64,000 nt of DNA from Candidatus Fokinia cryptica. Lineage in GTDB: Bacteria > Pseudomonadota > Alphaproteobacteria > Rickettsiales > Midichloriaceae. A program made the position numbers and the translations under genes. Location of the stretch: NCBI RefSeq assembly GCF_034359305.1, contig NZ_CP110343.1:207823-271822 (forward strand), read 5' to 3'. Below the pieces are notes generated by a model. The model was given only the letters and a program-made list of their open reading frames with translations, was not told the origin of the DNA and did no database searches. Positions 26,313-35,554 of this stretch are shown here, piece after piece (position 1 is the stretch's first letter; each line of letters starts with the position of its first letter).

Positions 26313-27128
26313 GTGAAAAGTATAGAATTGAAAGTGCTAGTGCTTGCATATTGTGTTATATGTCTTACATCTTGTACTACAACTCCTCGAACCTTTGTTG
26401 TTGTCGATGGGTATAGTGATAGTTTATCACAAGAATCTGATGCAGTAGAAGGTGCTTTAAAAGATGAAAGCCAAGAGATACAAGAAGAGAAAGTTAATCA
26501 ACCGCAGTCGTCTTCTGCTGAAGTAGAAAGTACTTCCGGTAGCGAGCTACAGAATCAGACAAATAGTAATGAAGAGATAGTTCAGCATAAGGCGCCAGAT
26601 ATTATAGCGGATACGAGAGAACGTCTCTTCAATCCTACCGTTGAAGTACAGTCGAATGAGCAACAAAAAGAAAGTATTAAGCAGGAAAATACATTGTCAT
26701 CTAAACATCAAGAAGATGTATTTTTATCATCGGTGATTGATGCTAGAAGTTCGCATCCAATGAAAGATAAGTCGTTTATCTGGCCGGTTTCTGGAGCGAT
26801 ACTAAAACATATGGAACAACAGAATGACGATTTTAAAGATGGAATTACAATAAAAGCTAAAAGTGGAGCTAAAGTTTTAGCTGTTGCTGATGGAGTAGTA
26901 ATGCTTTGTAAGCATGGAAATGAGATATATGGAAATTACGTCGTGATAAAACATGGAAAGTATACTATTACATATGGCAACTTGAAAAGCATCGAGGTAA
27001 AGAAAGGGAAAAAAACAAAAAGAGGTGATGTAATAGGTTTAGTAGGAAGATCAGGACAAGCGAAGCAGCCTCAGCTCTTTTTTTCGGTAAAAAAGAATGG
27101 AATAGCAGTAGATCCTGAACATAGATAG
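26313..27128 (+). CDS. NlpD/EnvC-like lipoprotein with catalytically degenerate LytM domain
   Basis: A 271-residue predicted lipoprotein: GTG start, hydrophobic leader, lipobox LTSC with C21 as the lipidated residue. Residues 25-150 are a Gln/Glu/Ser-rich linker. The C-terminal M23 (LytM) domain begins at FIWPVSGAIL and runs to the end. Zinc-binding positions of active M23 peptidases are replaced: the HxGxD-type segment reads KDGITIKAKSG and the HxH-type segment reads PQLFFSVKKNG. Loss of these residues is the hallmark of NlpD and EnvC, which activate amidases instead of cutting peptidoglycan themselves. That role at the septum is inferred. No LysM domain is obvious. Confidence 0.78.
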   Translation: MKSIELKVLVLAYCVICLTSCTTTPRTFVVVDGYSDSLSQESDAVEGALKDESQEIQEEKVNQPQSSSAEVESTSGSELQNQTNSNEEIVQHKAPDIIADTRERLFNPTVEVQSNEQQKESIKQENTLSSKHQEDVFLSSVIDARSSHPMKDKSFIWPVSGAILKHMEQQNDDFKDGITIKAKSGAKVLAVADGVVMLCKHGNEIYGNYVVIKHGKYTITYGNLKSIEVKKGKKTKRGDVIGLVGRSGQAKQPQLFFSVKKNGIAVDPEHR

Positions 27129-27202
27129 CTATTATGTAGTATCAACGTATTATTTTTTATTCGTTTTTTGTAGATAGTTGACAGAGTATATAGGCTTTAG
27201 TA

Positions 27203-28507
27203 ATGTGTCGCGATATAGAAGAAATAAATAGAGTCGTGTTTATAGTTGATAGTATTAGTGCGATCGAAGTGTTAGATAGTAGGGGGAATCCGACAATCGA
27301 AGCTAGAGTCGTGTTGAACGATAAAACTGTGGGAAGATTTATTGCACCTAGTGGTGCTTCTGTTGGTATTCATGAAGCAGTTGCAAAGAGAGATAGTGAC
27401 GGTTTCAGTGTGAGAGATGTAATCAATGATGGTTTAGCAAAGATTCGGTCTTTGCACGGTATGAGATTTTCCTCGCAATGGGAGTTTGATGCTGTATTAG
27501 CTAGTATAGATGGTAGTACTAATAAAAGCATATTAGGAGGGAATTTTTGTATAGCTGTATCAGTTGCATTTTGTGTAGCATGTGCTTCTAAGCAAAATTT
27601 ACATATATCTAACTATGTTGATTCTTTAATGAGATCAAAGGGATATGTTGCTGAAGATAGAAAAAACAAATGCACACCTATGATGAATGTGATAAATGGT
27701 GGGGTACATGCAATTGGAGGGCTAGATTTTCAAGAAATTATGATCACTCCAATAGCATTTAACACTATGTCAGAAAAAATAATTGTCGGAGCGAAAATCT
27801 TTCATAAGCTGAGAGAAATTTTCAAAGAGAGGGGTTATAGTACCAATGTAGGAGATGAAGGAGGTGTAAGTTTTTCCAATGGTAGTACGATGAAAGCACT
27901 TGGTATTCTCAATGAAGCAATTGAAAAAGCTGGATACAATCGTAATAGCGTGAAAATTTCGCTTGATGTAGCTGCTTCTAACTTTTGTAAGGTAGAAAAT
28001 GGATGTTTCTTATATAATTTATCAGAAATTAATAAAGCCCTTTCTTCTGAGGAGTTATGCCAATTTTACTGTGATATCGTGAAGGAATGTGGAAATATTT
28101 TGAGTATTGAAGATCCATTTCATGAAGAAGATGAGGCAGGATGGATAACGATTATGAAGAGACTTGGAGATGAAATTATGATTGTTGGGGATGATTTATT
28201 CGTTACCAATCATAAAATGATCTCACATAAAAAAGCACTTGCAAATGCTATTATTATAAAACCTAATCAAATAGGATTGCTGTCGGAAGCGATAGAAGCT
28301 GTGATATTAGCAAAATTCAATAGTATGATGTTGATTTTTTCTCACAGATCTGGGGACACAGAAGAGCCTACTATTGCTGATATAGCTTTTGGATGCGGAA
28401 GTGATTTTGTAAAATTTGGTGCTCCGTGCAGAGGTGAGCGTATTAGTAAATATAATCAATTGCTAAGAATATGTTATGAATCTGATTATAATAAAGAGTT
28501 TTTTTAA
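27203..28507 (+). CDS. eno: Enolase
   Basis: Interconverts 2-phosphoglycerate and phosphoenolpyruvate. Catalytic and Mg2+ sites are all recognisable: GLDFQEIM, VGDEGGVS, LDVAASNF, IEDPFHEEDE, VGDDLFVTN, the base lysine in IIKPNQIG, SHRSGDTEEPTIAD and the C-terminal KFGAPCRGER. The mobile loop reads PSGASVGIHEA with Val where Thr is usual. ATG 27203 gives 434 residues with about 11 extra at the N terminus; family alignment begins at the GTG at 27236 (VFIVDSISAIEVLDSRG), which may be the real start. It is divergent in sequence but looks functional. Confidence 0.95.
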   Translation: MCRDIEEINRVVFIVDSISAIEVLDSRGNPTIEARVVLNDKTVGRFIAPSGASVGIHEAVAKRDSDGFSVRDVINDGLAKIRSLHGMRFSSQWEFDAVLASIDGSTNKSILGGNFCIAVSVAFCVACASKQNLHISNYVDSLMRSKGYVAEDRKNKCTPMMNVINGGVHAIGGLDFQEIMITPIAFNTMSEKIIVGAKIFHKLREIFKERGYSTNVGDEGGVSFSNGSTMKALGILNEAIEKAGYNRNSVKISLDVAASNFCKVENGCFLYNLSEINKALSSEELCQFYCDIVKECGNILSIEDPFHEEDEAGWITIMKRLGDEIMIVGDDLFVTNHKMISHKKALANAIIIKPNQIGLLSEAIEAVILAKFNSMMLIFSHRSGDTEEPTIADIAFGCGSDFVKFGAPCRGERISKYNQLLRICYESDYNKEFF

Positions 28508-28570
28508 TATAATTAAAGTACATCCTTACGGTAAAGAGTGATTCTAAGACGAAAAGATGATTTTACGATT

Positions 28571-29173
28571 TTATACTGTTTTCTGCATAAAACGACTGAT
28601 ATGCTGAGTTTTATTTTCAAAGAATGAGTTATTTCTATGATTTAGTTCCACTACTTTTTTTGCTATAAAGTAAGTTATTTGATGTAATTCAGTTGAATTA
28701 TTTATTAAAGTATGGTTAAGCTTTGGTGCAATTGCTTCCATATCGCTAATCATTTTTTCTACGAAAGCATATTTATCCTTAGCGTGTGAGAAAGATGGTC
28801 TGACGTTACGTCTCATTAGTCGTTCGTATAATACGTCTTTATCTGCGAGTATAGCTATAGATATCGATTTTTCTTTTATTATATTATACAGACTATTGGT
28901 GAACGTAATATTTCCACTTGCCGATATTACGGAAATTCCGTAGCTCAGTATTTCTTTTAGAGTTTGTGCTTCTAACTGAGCTAGGTATTCTTCTCCCATA
29001 AAATCGTATATCTCGGTAATAGAAAGCATCTTTCGACTCTCTATAACGGAATCTACATCATAGAATGGTAGCTTCAGTTTTTTCGCTAATCTTCTCCCTA
29101 TTGCACTTTTTCCTGAACCCATTGGTCCTACTAATACCACAGATTTAGTTATGTTTTTGACATTTTGTAGCAT
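28571..29173 (-). CDS. Shikimate-kinase-like P-loop protein with altered substrate site
   Basis: A 200-residue P-loop kinase aligned with AroK: Walker A GPMGSGKS at 16-23, FYDVD with D39 and D41, FMGEEY near 58-63 and the lid motif RRNVRPSF near 121-128. Key shikimate contacts are missing. The arginine of the usual GEExFRxxE motif is A65 (EEYLAQLE), and the GGG triplet that binds shikimate reads SASGN at 84-88. ATP binding should survive; phosphorylation of shikimate is doubtful. The C-terminal 40 residues are unrelated to AroK. No other shikimate-pathway gene is in the window. It could be a decaying gene or a kinase with a new substrate. Confidence 0.7.
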   Translation of the reverse strand: MLQNVKNITKSVVLVGPMGSGKSAIGRRLAKKLKLPFYDVDSVIESRKMLSITEIYDFMGEEYLAQLEAQTLKEILSYGISVISASGNITFTNSLYNIIKEKSISIAILADKDVLYERLMRRNVRPSFSHAKDKYAFVEKMISDMEAIAPKLNHTLINNSTELHQITYFIAKKVVELNHRNNSFFENKTQHISRFMQKTV

Positions 29174-29905
29174 ATTTTTTCAAATTTAAAATTTATTTCG
29201 TTAGAAAGAATTATCTTTATATGAGGATTAAATTTCTTTATCTTTATAATTTTTTCTTAAAAGATCTTACATTAAATACTCAATAAAGAAGAAAAAGATA
29301 TCTCATATAAAAATGCTAACACATGCGAAAATTTTGTCGCAATACTTTTTTTAAATATTCATTGAGAAGTTATACAAAATGTAAGTATTTATATACCCTT
29401 TTCATAGAAGCTATGGAGTTTCTAGCGTATGTATAATTTGTTCAAGTAGTAATATAAAAATTTATATTATAATAGTTTACGTATATTATATGACAGCATT
29501 TTTGTAATATAAGTAAAAAAAACTTTTTTCTGAAGAGAAAATAATTTCTTCTGATAGAAGATGAAAAGTGTAATTGTATGATAGTAAGTGTGCTCAGCAG
29601 AAAATTTCTAACATATGAGAAAAATCCTATAAGATTTTATCTTATAGCTACAAAAGAGCATTTAATATGTGATTAAGATTGAATTCACTATCTCAATGAA
29701 TGAAAAAAGTAAACTTTCTTATATAAATTAATCTGGAAAAAAACTACTACACTCTAGAAAGAGAAAAACTAAAGCAAAATATTCCGTAGAATTAAAGCAA
29801 AAACACTTCTAATCAAAAAATTTCAAACCAAAAAGCTTAGAGAGCACCATTCGCTTCTGATATGATTAGAAATTCACAATAAAGGAATTATATTTACTAT
29901 ATATT
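29174..29905. other. 732-base AT-rich region without recognisable gene
   Basis: No reading frame of 60 codons or more and no tRNA, rRNA or obvious structured RNA is seen on either strand. Base composition is more AT-rich than the flanking genes. One perfect 9-bp hairpin lies at 29627-29647. In other bacteria rplV and the rest of the S10 operon would follow rpsS here; I could not find remnants of them by eye. It may be a decayed gene remnant or hold the 3' end of the rplB-rpsS transcript. Confidence 0.6.
29627..29647. other. Short perfect AT-rich hairpin
   Basis: CTATAAGAT at 29627-29635 pairs exactly with ATCTTATAG at 29639-29647 around a TTT loop. It sits about 260 bases beyond the rpsS stop. 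No T-run follows on the minus strand, and the stem is weak, so terminator function is uncertain. Confidence 0.3.
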
Positions 29906-30193
29906 TTATTTTCTATTAGAACCATGTCCTTTAAAAGTTCTTGTAGGTGAGAATTCTCCAAGCTTTTTTCCAACCATCTCTTCTTTTATCATAACAGCTA
30001 TATGCTTTCTACCATTATGAATTGCCAGTACTAATCCAACAAATTCCGGAACTATAGTACAACTTCTGGACCATGTCTTGATAGGCTTTTGGTCATTTTC
30101 TTGCATTGCTTTTTTCACTTTTCTTAAAAGCCTAGGATCGACGTATGGTAGCCTTCTTACCTCTCTTTCTTTTTTTTGTTGAGCTTGCGACAT
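29906..30193 (-). CDS. rpsS: 30S ribosomal protein S19
   Basis: The 95-residue product carries the S19 signatures KTWSRSCTIVPEFVG, LAIHNGRKHIAV and KLGEFSPTRTFKGH. S19 sits in the head of the 30S subunit next to S13. It lies 16 bases after rplB, the normal order in the S10 operon, but the next genes of that operon are absent; non-coding DNA follows. The N terminus (SQAQQKKEREVRRLPYVDP) diverges slightly from the usual RSLKKGPFVD. Confidence 0.97.
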   Translation of the reverse strand: MSQAQQKKEREVRRLPYVDPRLLRKVKKAMQENDQKPIKTWSRSCTIVPEFVGLVLAIHNGRKHIAVMIKEEMVGKKLGEFSPTRTFKGHGSNRK

Positions 30194-30209
30194 ATCTATT
30201 ATTAAAAAA

Positions 30210-31043
30210 TTATTTATTTTTCACATGAACAATAAATTTATCTGTTCTTTTATTTTTCCTAGTCTTCAATCCTTTAGTGCACTTACCCCAAGGAGTTACA
30301 GGATGTCTGCCTCCAGAGGTCTTACCTTCTCCGCCACCGTGAGGGTGATCGACTGGATTCATTGCTACACCTCTAACAGTAGGTCTTACTCCCATCCATC
30401 TCTTTCTACCAGCCTTCGCAAATTTTATATTTCTATTATCTTGGTTTGATACAACCCCTACTGTAGCAAAACAAGTTCTCAATATCTTTCTTGTGATTGT
30501 CGCTTTACCCGATTTTAGCCTTACCAAAACGTAATCACCATCACTTCCTGTAACCATTGCTGAGCATCCTGCAGATCTCACTAATTGTCCCCCCTTATTA
30601 GGTTTTAACTCAATATTGTGAACTACGGTACCAGATGGCATTTTTCCTAAGGGAAGTGTGTTACCCACCTTTATCTCGGCATTGCTGGAAGAAATGACGG
30701 TGTCACCAATTTTAAGATTATGTGGTGCAATGATATAAGAATACTCACCGTCAGAATACTTTATAAGAGCTATAAACGAGGTTCTGTTAGGATCGTACTC
30801 TAATCTCTCTACTGTTGCTTGAATATCTAACTTTCTCCTTTTGAAGTCTATGATGCGATACTTCACTTTATGTCCACCACCTTTATGACGTACCGTGATG
30901 CGTCCCATGTTATTACGTCCACCACTCTTATTTAGTGAAGATACTAACCCTTTAAATGGCTTTCCAGCCCATAAGTCGTCACGTGCAACTGATACTAACC
31001 CTCGAGTAGAGGAACACATGGGTCTATAGAATTTTAGCGACAT
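30210..31043 (-). CDS. rplB: 50S ribosomal protein L2
   Basis: The 277-residue product shows the L2 core [17 protein letters not shown] and the near-invariant [20 protein letters not shown] close to the C terminus, whose histidine lies near the peptidyl transferase centre. Length is normal. Upstream, where rplW would be expected, there is a 184-base gap and then the divergent photolyase gene. rplB and rpsS thus form a two-gene unit cut out of the S10 operon, with a promoter presumably in 31044-31227. Confidence 0.98.
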   Translation of the reverse strand: MSLKFYRPMCSSTRGLVSVARDDLWAGKPFKGLVSSLNKSGGRNNMGRITVRHKGGGHKVKYRIIDFKRRKLDIQATVERLEYDPNRTSFIALIKYSDGEYSYIIAPHNLKIGDTVISSSNAEIKVGNTLPLGKMPSGTVVHNIELKPNKGGQLVRSAGCSAMVTGSDGDYVLVRLKSGKATITRKILRTCFATVGVVSNQDNRNIKFAKAGRKRWMGVRPTVRGVAMNPVDHPHGGGEGKTSGGRHPVTPWGKCTKGLKTRKNKRTDKFIVHVKNK

Positions 31044-31227
31044 TACTCGAACATGCTTCTATTATTGAACCCGCACATGCTATAACAAGGAATCTAATAA
31101 ATCAATAACTAGAATAGCGTATGAAGTTTCTGTAAGTTTAATTAGAGTTAATGTAGAAAAATATAATTTTTTAGTATTTTGTATATTAAAAATGTAGTAG
31201 CAATAGACTCACAATACGCAACATAAG

Positions 31228-32589
31228 ATGGAACGCCCTAAAATCAGTCTTGTAGTGATTAAAAATGACATCAGATTACATGATAATCCTGCTTTATTTC
31301 ATGCAGCAAATCAGAATTTGCCTATTGTAGTAATGTGCATAGATGAAAAATTAACAGGTAGTGCTAGTAGATGGTGGAGATTGAATGCTGTGCAGGATTT
31401 TAGAAAAGTACTAGAGGGTTATGGGATACAAGTTATATTTTCGGAAAATACGTTAGTGGATTGTAAAATGATAGTGCGGCTTTTTGAAATAATTGAAATT
31501 TACTATAGTGATGAATTACCTCAGCTTTTTTTGAAAGCATTAGAGAATCATCATACATTATTCCATAAATTTCGGCCTAATAGGTTGTTTAGCAATTTTT
31601 TTATCGATACACAGATTAAAGTTTTTACCGTATTTGCTAAAAAAGCATTTGAAAGAATAAGTGAAATCGATGCTCCGCTACCATTACCACAATTTAACAA
31701 TACTCATAATTCATATTGTTTACATAATATTATGATGCCAATTCCTCAAATAAAAGGTGTAAAATGGTGGAGGGAAATGGAAAATTTTTGGAAGATAGGT
31801 GAAAAAGCTGCTCTAGATAAATGGAAATCATTTCGAGATAGTATCCATGATAGAAGTATATTGCTGTATGCAAAACAGAGAGATATCATGTCTGTTGATG
31901 GCACATCCTTATTATCTCCTCATATACACTTTGGAGAGATCAGTGTAAGGAAAATACTACATGAGATAAAAGATATACCGGAAGAGCAGTCTGTCCATAG
32001 ATTTATTTTAGAATTGTTTTGGAGGGAGTTTTCGTACCATACTTTAGAGCATATGCCAGATTATTATTATCGCTCAAAACTTGAATATTTCGATAAAGTA
32101 GAGTGGGAAGATGATGAATTGATTATAAAGAAATGGCAATATGGTAAGACTGGATGTCCAATTGTAGATGCAGGTATGAGGCAATTATGGAGAATTGGGT
32201 GGATGCACAATAGAGTAAGAATGATTGTTGCGTCATTTTTGATTAAAAATTTGAATGTAAAATGGCAATATGGCGCAGCATGGTTTTTAGATACATTGGT
32301 GGATGCTGATGTTGCAAGTAATGCATTTGGGTGGCAGTGGGTATCTGGTAGTGGGGTAAGTGCTTCTCCTTACTTTAGAGTTATGAATCCATTCTTACAG
32401 AGCCAGAAATTTGATAAAAATGGCGAGTATATAAGAAGATGGGTAGATGAGTTAAAACCTGTGAAAACGAAACACTTGCATGAAACATTAAATGAGCAAT
32501 ATATCCCACTAATAGTTGATTTATCTAAAGGAAAGTCTATTTTTCTGGAAAAAATAAAGCATGCAATGATTGATCGGAATACAAATTAA
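31228..32589 (+). CDS. phrB: Deoxyribodipyrimidine photolyase
   Basis: Class I CPD photolyase that splits pyrimidine dimers with blue light through FAD. The 453-residue product has the N-terminal alpha/beta antenna domain (VVIKNDIRLHDNPAL) and the C-terminal FAD domain with LLSPHIHFGEIS, ELFWREFSYHTL, TGCPIVDAGMRQLW, WMHNRVRMIVASFL and the ADVASNAFGWQWVSGSG segment that lines the cofactor. Trp residues of the electron-transfer chain are present in the FAD domain. It starts a plus-strand unit divergent from rplB. A light-driven enzyme suggests hosts exposed to light. Confidence 0.96.
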   Translation: MERPKISLVVIKNDIRLHDNPALFHAANQNLPIVVMCIDEKLTGSASRWWRLNAVQDFRKVLEGYGIQVIFSENTLVDCKMIVRLFEIIEIYYSDELPQLFLKALENHHTLFHKFRPNRLFSNFFIDTQIKVFTVFAKKAFERISEIDAPLPLPQFNNTHNSYCLHNIMMPIPQIKGVKWWREMENFWKIGEKAALDKWKSFRDSIHDRSILLYAKQRDIMSVDGTSLLSPHIHFGEISVRKILHEIKDIPEEQSVHRFILELFWREFSYHTLEHMPDYYYRSKLEYFDKVEWEDDELIIKKWQYGKTGCPIVDAGMRQLWRIGWMHNRVRMIVASFLIKNLNVKWQYGAAWFLDTLVDADVASNAFGWQWVSGSGVSASPYFRVMNPFLQSQKFDKNGEYIRRWVDELKPVKTKHLHETLNEQYIPLIVDLSKGKSIFLEKIKHAMIDRNTN

Positions 32590-32593
32590 ATAT

Positions 32594-33622
32594 TTAATTC
32601 ATGCTAGAATATAGCAGTAGTAACCCTATGATACACGATATTATAGATAGAGTACCGAACCTTATATTGATCTTATTTTCTGTCCATCCTTTTTTTTCGT
32701 AATGATGGTGTATAGGCGTCATGAGAAAAAGTCTATTCTTAGTAATTTTATAGTAAGATACCTGTAGAATAACAGATAACGTCTCTAGTACTGGCACTAT
32801 TGCAAATAGTAATAATAGTAACTCACATCTTGTGATTAATGCTATGCAGCCTATAAATCCACCCAAAGACATACTTCCCACATCGCCCATAAAAATTTTA
32901 GCTGGATGCTTATTATATATTAAAAAACCAAATAAACTACCAAGCAATGAAAAGCAGAGAGATAATAGTATTATGTTACTTACTTCTTCTAGCGACGATG
33001 AGTTATTGTCCGAAAAGTGTGAATAGAAAAAACATAAAACTACTATTTCAGAAATTATCACTATAATGCTTGTGGTAGTAGCTAGTCCATCTACGCCATC
33101 AGTGAGGTTAAAAGCGTTAGATGATGCAACTAGTACCAGCGCTCCCCAAATGCAATATATGATTGAATTGACCTGAATTTTCACATCGATTATTGGTATC
33201 CATATTTTACTTAATGAGAAATGATATTGCGAAATACAAAAAGCGATAGCAGCTCCTATTGCAAGTTGTATACACAATTTTACTACAGCAGAAACTCCAT
33301 TTGAATGGTGTAATTTGACTTTTAGAAAGTCATCATAAAAACCTAAAGCTCCATAGCTTAGCATGCATAAAGATGGTAACCACAAAAAAATATTTTTCAT
33401 CTCGTTATGCTGAAGCATGATCACGATATGTGTTATGAGTGATATGAATACGAATACTACACCTCCAAATGTGGGTGTATTTTTCTTTTGAGTGATATGA
33501 TTTTCAGGCCCTTCTAGTCTTATTGGCTGTCCTTTTGGTATGAATTTTTTTAGTAATAAGATTGCTATTTTTAGATAAACAATGCACGTAAAAAAAGCTG
33601 TGAAGAATGTAGTGATTACCAT
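32594..33622 (-). CDS. mraY: Phospho-N-acetylmuramoyl-pentapeptide-transferase MraY
   Basis: MraY transfers phospho-MurNAc-pentapeptide from UDP to undecaprenyl phosphate, forming lipid I in the inner membrane. Motifs: the aspartate pair in YDDFLKV, NLTDGVDGLATTTS, MGDVGSMSLGG and the histidine loop TPIHHHYEKKGW. About ten hydrophobic segments. At 342 residues it is slightly short at the N terminus compared with about 360. It is alone, away from other mur genes, and converges on phrB with 4 bases between stops. With ftsZ and an NlpD-like protein it implies that peptidoglycan is made. Confidence 0.96.
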   Translation of the reverse strand: MVITTFFTAFFTCIVYLKIAILLLKKFIPKGQPIRLEGPENHITQKKNTPTFGGVVFVFISLITHIVIMLQHNEMKNIFLWLPSLCMLSYGALGFYDDFLKVKLHHSNGVSAVVKLCIQLAIGAAIAFCISQYHFSLSKIWIPIIDVKIQVNSIIYCIWGALVLVASSNAFNLTDGVDGLATTTSIIVIISEIVVLCFFYSHFSDNNSSSLEEVSNIILLSLCFSLLGSLFGFLIYNKHPAKIFMGDVGSMSLGGFIGCIALITRCELLLLLFAIVPVLETLSVILQVSYYKITKNRLFLMTPIHHHYEKKGWTENKINIRFGTLSIISCIIGLLLLYSSMN

Positions 33623-33716
33623 ATACGTCAGATATCTACACTGTATTTTCTTTATGAGATGAACATGAAGAACAGGCTAGGAGTGTATTATAATTATAAC
33701 AAAAAATGAATACTAT

Positions 33717-33744
33717 TTGATGTTTTTCAGCTAATCCGTATAAT
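33717..33744 (+). promoter_or_regulatory. Sigma70-type promoter for the KefB-like gene
   Basis: TTGATG at 33717-33722, 16-base spacer, perfect TATAAT at 33739-33744. It lies 22 bases ahead of the ATG at 33767 in the divergent gap between mraY and the antiporter gene. Confidence 0.5.
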
Positions 33745-33766
33745 CTGTCCAGACGATCCGGAGATA

Positions 33767-35488
33767 ATGTGTACGACAATGTTTGATGTATTGATACTGC
33801 TATCAGTTTCGATCTTTATTGTCGTACTGTCGCATAAAATCAAATTAAGTCCTGTATTGGGATACCTTACGATTGGTGCTATACTCGGAAAGCATGGATT
33901 CAATATCGTGCAAGATCACTCAGTGATAGAAATGCTTTCTGAATTAGGGGTTACGCTTTTGTTGTTTGTTATAGGTCTAGAGCTGACGTTTGAAAGACTG
34001 ATAAAAATGAGATGGTATGTTATTGGAATGGGAGGAGGGCAGGTGATTTTCACATCAGTGTTACTCTCTATCATAATCATGAAGATATCCTCTCTTGAGC
34101 ATCATGTATGCATTTTAATAGGAACGTCTCTCAGTTTATCTTCAACTGCAATTGTGATGCCTGTGCTAGAAGAAAATAAGAGAACATCAACGCGTGTAGG
34201 GCGTGCAGCACTTGCAATACTACTATTGCAGGACATTATAGTAGTGTTGCTGTTTTCTGTTACAGAGCTCTTATCCACAAAGGAAAGTACAGATACTATA
34301 CTATCTGCAATGGGAATTGCAGCACTTAAAGCAATTGTCGGCATTATTGGTATTACTATTGTAGGGCGTATTCTTTTAAGGCCATTTTTATCTTTGATTG
34401 GAAGCGTGAAAAAAGAAGAAGTATACGTAGCTACTGCTGTTTTTTTAGTACTTGGTGCTTCACATGTAATGAAAAAATTTGGTGTATCAGAGGCAATGGG
34501 TGCTTTACTAGCTGGAATATTAATTGCTGAAACAGAGTACAGACAAAAAATAGAAGAGAGTATAATGCCATTTTATGGTCTGTTGTTAGGATTATTTTTC
34601 TTTACCGTTGGGATGTCACTCGATTTAGATGAAGTTGCTCAGAATTATGAGAAAATCTTTTGTGGAGCTGCCGTGCTACTTATTTGTAAGGGGTTGATAA
34701 TTGGGATGTTATGTAGGTTATGGAAGATGAGTTGGGGAGCAGCAGCTCATGCTGGTTTGGTTTTAGGGCAAGGCGGAGAATTTACTTTCGTATTATTTTC
34801 TCTAGCTTCAGGAAAAGGTCTTATAGAGGCGGAAATGACACGCTTGTTATACATGATTGTGACGGTCAGTATGGCTTTCACTCCATTATTAGCCTTTATT
34901 GGTATGAAAATAGAAGATTTGGTAGAATCGAAGAATTTATCATTAGCTTCAAAAGAACATAGTGAAATCAGTGATCTTGAACAGCATGTAATAATTGCTG
35001 GATTTGGTAGAGTAGGTCGTACAGTTGCATATATGTTAGAGCAAGAGCAAATACCGTATGTAGCATTAGATAGTAATGTAATGTTAGTAAAAACTGCTAG
35101 GAGAGAAGGTTTTCCAGTATTTTATGCTGATTTTCTTAAAAAAGAGTCGTTAGATACCGTAAGAACAAATAAAGCTCAAGCTGTAGTATTGTGTATGAGT
35201 GATAAAGGTATACTAGCCAAAGCAGTAAGAATGTTTGGAGAGTGTTTCAGTGATGTGCCTCTTATAGCTAAAGTAGAGGATTATAGGCACTCAAGAGGAA
35301 TTAAGAAATTAGGAGCATCTCAAACTGTGCCAACAACGATAGAAACTGGTTTACAGTTGGGAGGATGTGTATTGATGAGATTGGAGATACCGGAAAGTGA
35401 AGTTATAAAATTGAAGCAAAAAATCAGAAAGAATGATTATCTATTGATAGAGGAAATAGAGCTATTTAAGGGTGTATCGCATGATTAG
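33767..35488 (+). CDS. KefB/KefC-like cation:proton antiporter with TrkA-N domain
   Basis: A CPA2-family transporter of 573 residues. Residues about 5-385 form the Na+/H+ exchanger domain with some twelve hydrophobic segments, including LSPVLGYLTIGAILG, SLSSTAIVMPVLEE and GVSEAMGALLAGILIAE. Residues from about 405 form a TrkA-N (RCK) Rossmann domain with HVIIAGFGRVGRTVAYML, which binds nucleotide or a related ligand to gate transport. No Rossmann aspartate or glycine is lost. It could exchange K+ or Na+ for protons. ATG 33767 follows a GGAG; Met5 at 33779 is an alternative. nuoI follows 33 bases later on the same strand. Confidence 0.88.
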   Translation: MCTTMFDVLILLSVSIFIVVLSHKIKLSPVLGYLTIGAILGKHGFNIVQDHSVIEMLSELGVTLLLFVIGLELTFERLIKMRWYVIGMGGGQVIFTSVLLSIIIMKISSLEHHVCILIGTSLSLSSTAIVMPVLEENKRTSTRVGRAALAILLLQDIIVVLLFSVTELLSTKESTDTILSAMGIAALKAIVGIIGITIVGRILLRPFLSLIGSVKKEEVYVATAVFLVLGASHVMKKFGVSEAMGALLAGILIAETEYRQKIEESIMPFYGLLLGLFFFTVGMSLDLDEVAQNYEKIFCGAAVLLICKGLIIGMLCRLWKMSWGAAAHAGLVLGQGGEFTFVLFSLASGKGLIEAEMTRLLYMIVTVSMAFTPLLAFIGMKIEDLVESKNLSLASKEHSEISDLEQHVIIAGFGRVGRTVAYMLEQEQIPYVALDSNVMLVKTARREGFPVFYADFLKKESLDTVRTNKAQAVVLCMSDKGILAKAVRMFGECFSDVPLIAKVEDYRHSRGIKKLGASQTVPTTIETGLQLGGCVLMRLEIPESEVIKLKQKIRKNDYLLIEEIELFKGVSHD

Positions 35489-35554
35489 TAGTAGCTAAAG
35501 TTTACATTATGTCTGTTATTTGTGATACTAAATGTAGGGAGTTCTAAAAAAAAG

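Noticed and set aside
27178-27206. TTGACA at 27178 as promoter of eno
   Set aside because: The only -10 at correct spacing is TAATGT, which overlaps the ATG at 27203; it would work only if translation starts at GTG 27236, which is unproven.
29174-29905. Possible RNase P RNA, tmRNA or 4.5S RNA in the large gap
   Set aside because: No GC-rich helices or known conserved motifs are visible, and the composition is too AT-rich for these RNAs.
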